This document shows, piece after piece, positions 1-5,725 of a stretch of 9,415 nucleotides of DNA (position 1 is its first letter; the number at the start of each line of letters is the position of its first letter). Source of the DNA: Thermoflexales bacterium (GTDB taxonomy: Bacteria; Chloroflexota; Anaerolineae; Fen-1058); contig JAGOBP010000111.1 in NCBI GenBank assembly GCA_017999195.1, positions 1 through 9,415 on the forward strand, given 5' to 3'. Made by a program: the position numbers and the translations under genes. The notes beneath the pieces are model-generated. The model was given only the letters and a program-made list of their open reading frames with translations. It had not been told where the DNA came from and made no database searches.

Positions 1-685
1 CGATCAACACAAAATGGATGGAGGTATCCTGAGCAAGTTCATGTGCCGCTTCGATGATGACGGGCACGCCGTGATTGCGAATGAATGTGCCATAGTAAAT
101 GGCCGTAAATCGCGCATCCGATCGATCCGCGGCGACCTTACGGTACACGCGATCATCGGCGCCTGTGGGGACCAGGCGGAACCGATCGGGTTGGACACCG
201 TGCGTCTGTTGAAACCATGCGACGTATTCGGTCGTATCCAAAATCAATCGCTCGGGCAGGCGGCAGGCCCAGCGTTCGATCAAGCGCAGCGCCTGGATGG
301 TGAGGCTGCTGCGCCGATCGAGGTTGCGTTCCAGCGCGATGAGGTAGATCGACATGAAGACGTCCCAGACCAGCGGCTTGCGCCGCAGCCAGGCCAGTAG
401 TCGCGCCAGATACACATCAAATTGGCCGGGATAGCCGACGACCAACACGTCGTAGTCGCCAATCGTGCGATAGCGTTTTAGCAGGGTAATATAGGTCTTG
501 AGGACGCGCTTGATAAAGCCCCAGCGCAGCCAGCCGCCGCTGGCCGCCTGCACGCGATCTTCGATGCTGGTCCACAACGGCGCATGGCACTCGATCACCT
601 CGACGCCCGCTCGGCGCAGGCCCTCGAGCATGATTTGGTTGCGCGAGTATTCGGCGCGATAGGTGCCAAAGTAACAGATTTTCAC
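1..685 (-). CDS. GT4-type glycosyltransferase, N-terminal part (cut by left edge)
   Basis: This is a minus-strand frame with no stop from a GTG at 685 to the window edge, 228 codons. The product starts VKICYFGTYRAEYSRNQ, a typical first beta strand of a GT-B fold. Around residues 105-123 it has a PLVWDVFMSIYLIALER stretch, and around 149-152 LDTT, both as in a GT4 subgroup of polysaccharide clusters. The domain hinge RFRLVPTGADD (168-178) leads into YYGTFIRNHGVPVIIEAA (197-214), the opening of the sugar-nucleotide-binding domain. The usual E-x7-E donor motif would lie in the missing C-terminus. It should be a cytoplasmic or membrane-face retaining glycosyltransferase; donor and acceptor cannot be read from sequence. 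GTG is chosen because it lies 2 bases after the stop of the reductase gene, and homologues begin at this strand. No good ribosome binding site precedes it, so coupling to the upstream gene is likely. Confidence 0.85.
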   Translation of the reverse strand, partial: MKICYFGTYRAEYSRNQIMLEGLRRAGVEVIECHAPLWTSIEDRVQAASGGWLRWGFIKRVLKTYITLLKRYRTIGDYDVLVVGYPGQFDVYLARLLAWLRRKPLVWDVFMSIYLIALERNLDRRSSLTIQALRLIERWACRLPERLILDTTEYVAWFQQTHGVQPDRFRLVPTGADDRVYRKVAADRSDARFTAIYYGTFIRNHGVPVIIEAAHELAQDTSIHFVLI

Positions 686-687
686 GG

Positions 688-1575
688 CTAATCGGGGTGT
701 GCTGCGGGTGCGAGGGCGGTCTGCATGGCGTGCAGTCCGTCGTCCACGCCGCGCAGATGCGCGCACAAAATCTGCTGGGCGTGCGCGTTGATAAGACCGG
801 CGTTGAGCGGGCGCGGCGCTAATTGCTTGAGGTCGGCGGTTGAGCGCGGCACGATCAGCCGTTCATCCAGGCCAAATATGCGGCAGGCCGCTAAAGCAAA
901 GGCATATCGATCGAGCCGGTCTGGCCCGACCAGATTGATCGCGCCGGTGACGCGCCGTTCTGCACACTCAATACTGGCCGCGGCCAGATCGCAGTTATAA
1001 GTTGGTGTTGAGATTTGATCGGTCGGTACCGGCAGCGTTTCGCCGCGACTCGTCTTTGCGATCAACTGATAGATGAAGTTTTTTTGCTGGAATTCCGGCC
1101 CGTAAACAACGGTGGTGCGCACGATGGTGACGGCTGGATTGACGGTGACCAGTTCGTGCTCGGCGGCCAGTTTGCTGCGCCCATAGACACTTAGCGGGCG
1201 CGGCACGGCCTGTTCGTCGTAAGGACCGGCCTCGCCGTCGAAGACATATTCGCTGGAAAAATAGACAAAACCGACTCCCTGCTGTGCGGCCAGCGTCGCC
1301 ACGGCCACCGGCCAGCGGACATTTTCGTTGAAGCACCGCTCGGACTCGCACTCACACAGATCAACCCACGACAGGCCGGCGGGATAGAAAATCCAATCGG
1401 GCTGTAACCGCCCGAGCAGCTGTTCAACGGCGTTCGAGTCGGCCGTATCCAGGGCAATCAAGTCGGGGCGCGATTGCTGGCGATAAGTGCCGACCGCCGT
1501 GTGACCGCGCTCGGCCAGGACCTGCACCAGCGCGCCGCCCACCTGCCCCGAAGCGCCAATGACCAACGCTTTCAT
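688..1575 (-). CDS. RmlD-like NAD(P)-dependent sugar-nucleotide reductase (SDR family)
   Basis: The product is a 295-residue extended short-chain dehydrogenase. The nucleotide-binding loop GASGQVGG is at residues 7-14, the catalytic Tyr-x3-Lys is YGRSK at 131-135, and SSEYVFDG at 107-114 supplies the catalytic Ser. DQISTPTY at 187-194 matches the substrate-side DQ-x-x-x-PT pattern of the RmlD family. The known family role is reduction of a 4-keto nucleotide sugar. Here the neighbours suggest the final 4-keto reduction of a CDP-3,6-dideoxy sugar, as AscF does in the ascarylose pathway; plain dTDP-rhamnose synthesis (RmlD) is an alternative. The ATG at 1575 overlaps the epimerase stop as ATGA. 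A TTG start at 1593 in the same frame would add six residues with no family support. The length is normal for RmlD. Confidence 0.9.
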   Translation of the reverse strand: MKALVIGASGQVGGALVQVLAERGHTAVGTYRQQSRPDLIALDTADSNAVEQLLGRLQPDWIFYPAGLSWVDLCECESERCFNENVRWPVAVATLAAQQGVGFVYFSSEYVFDGEAGPYDEQAVPRPLSVYGRSKLAAEHELVTVNPAVTIVRTTVVYGPEFQQKNFIYQLIAKTSRGETLPVPTDQISTPTYNCDLAAASIECAERRVTGAINLVGPDRLDRYAFALAACRIFGLDERLIVPRSTADLKQLAPRPLNAGLINAHAQQILCAHLRGVDDGLHAMQTALAPAAHPD

Positions 1576-2021
1576 CGGTGCTTCAGGCTCCAATCATAGG
1601 GAATATCGGTTGAAAACGGGTCTTTGCGCAAAATTTCATCCGGCCGGTGGGGAATGGTGGCGCAGTTGGCGACGATGGCGGTTGTGGCGCCTACGCCTTT
1701 GAAGCCGTTCCAAACCATAGGCGGGATCTTGATGAGTTGATAGTTATCCTGGCCGGAGTAGAGTTCCATGATCTCGCCGCGCGTGGGCGAGGCAGGCCGA
1801 TCGTCATACAGCACCAGTTTGATCGTGCCCACGATTACCGCGTAATTCAGGGTCATCTCGGTGTGCAGATGCCAGCCCTTGATCACGTTGGGATAGACGG
1901 TCGAGAAATAAATCTCGCCGAACTGTTCGAAGTGCGGATCATCACAGCGCAGCATGTGCATGATTTTGCCGCGCTCGTCGGGAATTTGTTTTAAGGGAAT
2001 CAGCATCACGCCGTTGATCAT
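1572..2021 (-). CDS. RmlC-like cupin, probable nucleotide-sugar 3,5- or 5-epimerase
   Basis: This is a 149-residue single-domain cupin of the dTDP-4-dehydrorhamnose 3,5-epimerase type. It has the RmlC-like opening IPDERGKI (13-20), the active-site strand VIKGWHLH with His51 and His53, the nucleotide-facing segment GTIKLVLYDDR (65-75), IPPMVWNGF (99-107), and an RmlC-like C-terminus PDEILRKDPFSTDIPYDW. RmlC proteins are usually about 180 residues, so this one is short. Where RmlC generally reads AHGF, this reads WNGF. It sits between a CDP-hexulose 3-dehydrase and a 4-keto reductase, which is how AscE, the C5 epimerase of CDP-ascarylose synthesis, is used; that assignment is inference from context. 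The ATG at 2021 overlaps the previous stop as ATGA. A GTG at 2027 in the same frame is possible but less likely. Confidence 0.88.
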   Translation of the reverse strand: MINGVMLIPLKQIPDERGKIMHMLRCDDPHFEQFGEIYFSTVYPNVIKGWHLHTEMTLNYAVIVGTIKLVLYDDRPASPTRGEIMELYSGQDNYQLIKIPPMVWNGFKGVGATTAIVANCATIPHRPDEILRKDPFSTDIPYDWSLKHR

Positions 2022-3358
2022 GTCCACCGCTCCATCCAGCGCGCAAAGATGTCGATCACATACGCGATCATGTCAGCCGTAATACCGGGATATACGCCAA
2101 TCCAAAATGAATTGTTCATCACCCGATCGGCTTGCGTTAACGGCCCCGGCACGCGCCGCGGAACATTCAGGTAGGCGGGCTGCCGCAGCAGGTTGCCGCC
2201 GAATAACAGTCGCGTCGCGATCTTGTGCTCTTCCAGAAATTGAATGAGCTGCTGTCGCGTAAAGGGCGCGCTGTCACGCACAGCCAGCAAGAAGCCAAAC
2301 CAGCTGGGCGTTGAGTTCGGGGTGGCTTGTGGCAGGATCAGGTGATCTTCCCAGCGCAGCAGTCCTTCATAGAGCCACTGAAAGTTACGGTGGCGAAGCT
2401 CGATAAATTGCGGCAATTTTCGCAATTGTGCCACGCCGATGGCGGCTTGCAGGTCGGTGGCTTTGAGGTTGTAGCCGATATGCGAATAGATGTATTTGTG
2501 ATCGTAGCCGTGCGGCAATTCGCCCAACTGCCAGTCAAAGCGCGTGCCACAGGTGTTGGCTTCGCCCGGCTCGCACCAGCAGTCGCGCCCCCAGTCCCGA
2601 AACGACTCCAGCGTTTTCTTGAGGCCGGGCCGATTGGTCAGCACTGCGCCGCCTTCGCCCATCGTGATGTGGTGCGCGGGATAAAAACTGGCCGTCGCCA
2701 GATCGCCAAATGTGCCCACATTTTGACCCGCATACTGCGCGCCCAGCGCATCGCAGGCGTCTTCGATCACAAACAGATTGTGCTGTTGCGCAAAGGCCAT
2801 CACGGCCGATAGGTTAAACGGATTGCCCAGCGTATGCGCGACCATAATTCCGCGTGTACGCGGCGACAGGGCCGCTTCTAATTGGCGGGTATCCAGATTG
2901 CCGGTGCCGTATTCCAGCGGCTCTACATCCAAAAAAACCGGAATCAGGTTGTGTTGCAGAATCGGATTAACCGTGGTGGGGAAACTGGTGGCCGTGGTGA
3001 TGATCTCGTCGCCGGGCTTCAATTGTCGTTCACCCAGGGTGTGCGAGGTCAAGGCCGCCAGCGCCAGCAGGTTGGCCGACGAGCCAGAGTTCACTAGAAT
3101 GGCATGCCGCACGCCCACCGTGCGCGCAAAATTCTGCTCGAATTCGCGGGCAAAACGCCCGGCTGTCAACCAGAAATCCAGCGCGGCGTCCACCAGTGAT
3201 GTCAAATCTTCAACATCAAAGACGCGGCCAGACACGGGCACGGGGGTTTCACCGGCCACAAATGTTTTTGGTGCCTGCGTTTCAGCATAAAACCGGCGCA
3301 CCTGCGCGAAGACCGCCTCGCGCAAAAACTGCTCGTCGTTGTTCATCTTGCCTGTCAT
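2018..3358 (-). CDS. rfbH: CDP-4-keto-6-deoxy-D-glucose 3-dehydrase (E1), PMP/[2Fe-2S] enzyme
   Basis: The 446-residue product is a DegT/DnrJ/EryC1-fold protein of the RfbH/AscC branch. Three marks place it there rather than among ordinary sugar aminotransferases. First, the FYPAHHITMGEGGA stretch (225-238) has His229 where aminotransferases carry the PLP-binding Lys. Second, Cys202 (EDACDALG) and the cluster Cys260, Cys262, Cys270 (RDCWCEPGEANTC) match the E1 iron-sulfur ligands. Third, the N-terminus has KTFVAGETPVPVSGRVF (31-47), typical of RfbH. The known reaction removes the C3 hydroxyl of CDP-6-deoxy-4-hexulose with PMP and electrons from an E3 reductase, giving the precursor of 3,6-dideoxyhexoses such as abequose, paratose, tyvelose and ascarylose. 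The E3 partner is not in the window. The start at 3358 overlaps a short ORF as ATGA; a second ATG at 3346, preceded by AGG, is also possible. Confidence 0.95.
   Translation of the reverse strand: MTGKMNNDEQFLREAVFAQVRRFYAETQAPKTFVAGETPVPVSGRVFDVEDLTSLVDAALDFWLTAGRFAREFEQNFARTVGVRHAILVNSGSSANLLALAALTSHTLGERQLKPGDEIITTATSFPTTVNPILQHNLIPVFLDVEPLEYGTGNLDTRQLEAALSPRTRGIMVAHTLGNPFNLSAVMAFAQQHNLFVIEDACDALGAQYAGQNVGTFGDLATASFYPAHHITMGEGGAVLTNRPGLKKTLESFRDWGRDCWCEPGEANTCGTRFDWQLGELPHGYDHKYIYSHIGYNLKATDLQAAIGVAQLRKLPQFIELRHRNFQWLYEGLLRWEDHLILPQATPNSTPSWFGFLLAVRDSAPFTRQQLIQFLEEHKIATRLLFGGNLLRQPAYLNVPRRVPGPLTQADRVMNNSFWIGVYPGITADMIAYVIDIFARWMERWT
2022..2033 (-). promoter_or_regulatory. Ribosome binding site for the cupin epimerase
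   Basis: Reading on the minus strand, GGAG (2033-2030) lies 8 bases before the ATG at 2021. It is embedded in the last codons of the 3-dehydrase gene. This spacing favours the ATG at 2021 over the in-frame GTG at 2027, from which GGAG would be only 2 bases away. Confidence 0.45.
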
Positions 3359-3489
3359 TCACCGATACCGTTGAGTTGCTTTAGCCGCGTAAACCAACGG
3401 CCAATTGTAACACACCGGTTGCGCCTGCTTTGTGACAGGCTCATGGTCAGATCGCTTCGGCTGCCCATCTCCACCAGGGCGATTTTCAT
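3355..3489 (-). CDS. Tiny 44-codon ORF bridging two genes; possible leader peptide or gene remnant
   Basis: An ATG at 3489 overlaps the GT4 stop as ATGA, and its TGA (3357-3355) overlaps the 3-dehydrase ATG at 3358 in the same way. The 44-residue product begins MKIALVEMGSRSDL and ends with a basic stretch, FTRLKQLNGIGE. GAGG lies 10 bases upstream of the start, inside the GT4 gene. I do not recognise the protein. The opening resembles the first beta strand of a GT-B or SDR enzyme, so this could be the head and tail of a deleted gene. It could also be a coupling peptide that carries ribosomes across a 127-base gap, or a chance ORF. Double overlap on both sides makes pure chance less comfortable, but a frame this short is not strong evidence. 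Confidence 0.3.
   Translation of the reverse strand: MKIALVEMGSRSDLTMSLSQSRRNRCVTIGRWFTRLKQLNGIGE
3404..3412 (-). promoter_or_regulatory. Possible extended -10 promoter element ahead of the 3-dehydrase gene
   Basis: On the minus strand the bases read TGTTACAAT, one mismatch from the extended -10 form TGnTATAAT. It lies about 46 bases upstream of the 3-dehydrase ATG, in the only gap in the window large enough to hold a promoter. No convincing -35 box sits 16-18 bases upstream. It could start an internal transcript for the deoxysugar genes. A single hexamer match is weak evidence. Confidence 0.2.
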
Positions 3490-4739
3490 GATGACACGAC
3501 CTCACGATAGAGCGCCTCGATCTCGGACACGTGATCAGCGATGGCGCGCGGCGCTGTAAGGTTCGCCCGCAACCGATCGAGTTGAGCTGGCTCGTCGATC
3601 AATGTCTGCAACAGTGACCGCAGCGCGCCCACATCACCCGCTGGAAAGACCAGGCCGCCGCCCTTCAAGGCTGTTTCGCGCAGTGCGCCCAGGTCGGACG
3701 CGAGGACGGGCACGCGCGCCGCCAGCGCCTCCTGGCTGATGAGCGACGATGATTCATAAGACAACGATGGCACGACCAGCACATCGGTATCGGCCAGCAC
3801 GCGCCAGACCTGATCGTGCGGGATGCGCCCGTGGAAGGTGATGTTGGCCAATCGGGCGCGCTGGCGCAGTTCAGTTGCATACGCTGGAAAAGCCGCCAGA
3901 TCGCCATACACCGCCAGCTGCACGCTGTGCGCGGGCAGCTGGTTCACCGCATCGATCAACACGTGCGGCCCTTTCTGGTAGGCGAGGCCGCCAATGAACG
4001 TGACTTGGAGCGGCGCGTCCGCCGACGACCGGGTGCGCGTCGGCAGTCTGGGCGGGACATCCAGGCCGGGGGCAATGACCTTCACGCGATCAGCCGGCCA
4101 GCCGAAATGGCCGCAGTAATACTGCTGCACAAAAGCGCTGGGGGCAATCAACCGGGCGGCGCGGGCCAGGCTGGGTCTCAAAGAGAGATTGCGCGCCGCC
4201 ATCGCCGGCGCGACTAACGGCGCCAGGAACTTTACGCGGCCCAGGCCCGCCCGTGCCAGCGCGCACTGCCCGCAATTGACGTATCCGCGCGGACCGGCGC
4301 AGATAGTTTGCCGGGTGTTGGTCAGCAGTAGTGCATTGGCGCAAATGTAGTAATAATCGTGCAGCGTGACGACAAACGGAATTCCCAACCGGCCTAGCAG
4401 TTCGACGAGTTCAGCCGGCAGGCCCATCAGGTGCTGGACGTGCACGATCTCCGGCTTCACCTGCGCCAGCACAGCGCGCCAGGCCTGGCTGATGGCGCGC
4501 TGCGCGAATGTGCTCAGAAAGATCGCTTGCGGGCCGCGCGGGCCAATCGGGACGCGGACGACCCGTACGTTATCGTCCGCAGCCGTAACCGGATGGTCCA
4601 GCGACACCGCCTGTGAGGGCACAAAAATCGACACGTCGTGCCGGCGCGCCGCCAGGTGCTGCGCCAGCGTTTGCGTGTAGAGTTCGACGCCGCCGATGAC
4701 GTCGGGGGGATATTGATGGACAAGGTGCAGGATGCGCAT
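3486..4739 (-). CDS. GT4 family glycosyltransferase with a cysteine cluster
   Basis: The 417-residue product has a full GT-B layout. The N-terminal domain begins MRILHLVHQYPPDVIGGVE with the acceptor-side GGVE loop at 16-19. The inter-domain segment VKVIAPGLD (219-227) leads to the donor domain, which starts at VTFIGGLAYQKGPHVLIDA (246-264). The E-x7-E donor signature is Glu329 and Glu337 (SYESSSLISQEAL). Around HDYYYICAN (127-135) it carries Cys133, Cys147, Cys156 and Cys159, a pattern seen in a GT4 subgroup and possibly a metal or structural site. It is expected to be a retaining enzyme using a nucleotide sugar at the cytoplasmic membrane face; the sugar is unknown. The ATG at 4739 shares one base with the GT2 stop (TAATG). 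A GTG at 4781 in frame would extend into the GT2 gene and is not favoured. Confidence 0.92.
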   Translation of the reverse strand: MRILHLVHQYPPDVIGGVELYTQTLAQHLAARRHDVSIFVPSQAVSLDHPVTAADDNVRVVRVPIGPRGPQAIFLSTFAQRAISQAWRAVLAQVKPEIVHVQHLMGLPAELVELLGRLGIPFVVTLHDYYYICANALLLTNTRQTICAGPRGYVNCGQCALARAGLGRVKFLAPLVAPAMAARNLSLRPSLARAARLIAPSAFVQQYYCGHFGWPADRVKVIAPGLDVPPRLPTRTRSSADAPLQVTFIGGLAYQKGPHVLIDAVNQLPAHSVQLAVYGDLAAFPAYATELRQRARLANITFHGRIPHDQVWRVLADTDVLVVPSLSYESSSLISQEALAARVPVLASDLGALRETALKGGGLVFPAGDVGALRSLLQTLIDEPAQLDRLRANLTAPRAIADHVSEIEALYREVVSS

Positions 4740-5725
4740 TACGGCTTGGCCCGATAGCGAAAGCGCGCCGAAATTTGCCACGGCGCTTGTAGCGGCTTGA
4801 GAAGTTTCAAATAATCGGTAGTGCGGGTGGGCGACTGTGAGCGCTTACGCCACATCGACCGCAGGCCGCGCAGTGCCGCCCAGCGACCGGCCACGGCGGC
4901 GGTGTCGCGCCGCGCGATCAGTCCCCACAGCACCGCCAGCAGATCATAACCGATCAAGATTAGCCACCACCAGGCATAGCGCCCGCCCGGCACGTTCTTG
5001 ATCAACAGCCAGATTTTGTTGCGGCTCAGGTGATAGGTTTTGAAGCGCGAGCCTTCGATCGCGCTGGCCGAAGCCACATGCCGCACCCGCGCCGCCGGCA
5101 CGTGCAGGCATTTCCAACCGGCGCGTTGGGCACGCCAGTTCAAGTCGGCATCCTCGGCGTACATGAAGAAGTCTTCGTCGAACAGACCGATTTCGTCCAG
5201 CAGTTGGCGGCGATAGAGCGCGGCGGCGCCACTCGGCCCGAAGATTTCTTCCACGGTCGTGTCGGCCGGTTGATCGAGTTGGCCGCCGCGCCACTCCCAG
5301 CAAAAGCCCGCCCAGTCCAGCGCCAGCCCGCACGCGTTGACGATCGTCGGATCGTGCGCGAACAATAACTTTGCGGCGATTGCTCCGGCCTCCGGGCGTT
5401 GCTCGGCCACTTCAATGGATCTGGCCAGCCACTCTGGTTCGGCGTAGGCATCGGTGTTGATCAGCGCCACGTAGTCGCTGCGCGTGGCGCGGATGCCGAT
5501 ATTGTTACCCGCGGCAAAACCCACATTACGATCCAGTTGGATCACGGTGACTTCAGGAAAAGCAGCCTGCACAAAAGCCACGGAATCATCCGTCGACGCG
5601 TTATCCACGACGACGACCTCAAACCACCGATAGGTCTGGACGCGCAGCGCGGCCAGGCACTTTTCCAGGTAAGCGCGCCCGTTCCAGTTGACGACGATCA
5701 CCGCGACCGTAGGCTGATCCATCAT
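4739..5725 (-). CDS. GT2 family glycosyltransferase, rhamnosyltransferase-like (WbbL type)
   Basis: The 328-residue product has a GT-A fold. Residues 7-16 (VAVIVVNWNG) are the first strand, VVVDNASTDDS (38-48) the nucleotide-binding loop, and NVGFAAGNNIG (67-77) the stretch shared by rhamnosyltransferase-like GT2 proteins. NTDAY (90-94) stands at the DxD position, and FFMYAEDADLNWRAQRAGW (186-204) holds the ED pair expected to provide the catalytic base. A hydrophobic run at about 250-271 (start YAWWWLILIGYDLLAVLWG) suggests a membrane helix or hairpin, with a basic tail. The known family role is inverting transfer of a sugar, often rhamnose, to a lipid-linked glycan; the specific sugar here is unknown. 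The ATG at 5725 overlaps the upstream stop as ATGA, and a second ATG follows at once at 5722. Confidence 0.92.
   Translation of the reverse strand: MMDQPTVAVIVVNWNGRAYLEKCLAALRVQTYRWFEVVVVDNASTDDSVAFVQAAFPEVTVIQLDRNVGFAAGNNIGIRATRSDYVALINTDAYAEPEWLARSIEVAEQRPEAGAIAAKLLFAHDPTIVNACGLALDWAGFCWEWRGGQLDQPADTTVEEIFGPSGAAALYRRQLLDEIGLFDEDFFMYAEDADLNWRAQRAGWKCLHVPAARVRHVASASAIEGSRFKTYHLSRNKIWLLIKNVPGGRYAWWWLILIGYDLLAVLWGLIARRDTAAVAGRWAALRGLRSMWRKRSQSPTRTTDYLKLLKPLQAPWQISARFRYRAKP

Noticed and set aside
14..400. Plus-strand ORF of 128 codons at the left edge
   Set aside because: It lies opposite the partial GT4 frame, which has a convincing GT-B sequence and the right junction with its neighbour.
1576..1593. 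TTG at 1593 as the start of the reductase
   Set aside because: It adds MEPEAP ahead of the normal Rossmann strand. The ATG at 1575 gives the usual ATGA overlap and family-typical N-terminus.
3423..3440. Inverted repeat GCCTG-8-CAGGC as a terminator
   Set aside because: The stem has only 5 pairs with an 8-base loop and no following T-run on the minus strand, so it does not qualify as an intrinsic terminator.
4740..4781. GTG at 4781 as the start of the cysteine-cluster GT4
   Set aside because: It would add 14 residues inside the GT2 gene. The ATG at 4739 begins exactly at the first GT-B strand and gives the TAATG overlap.
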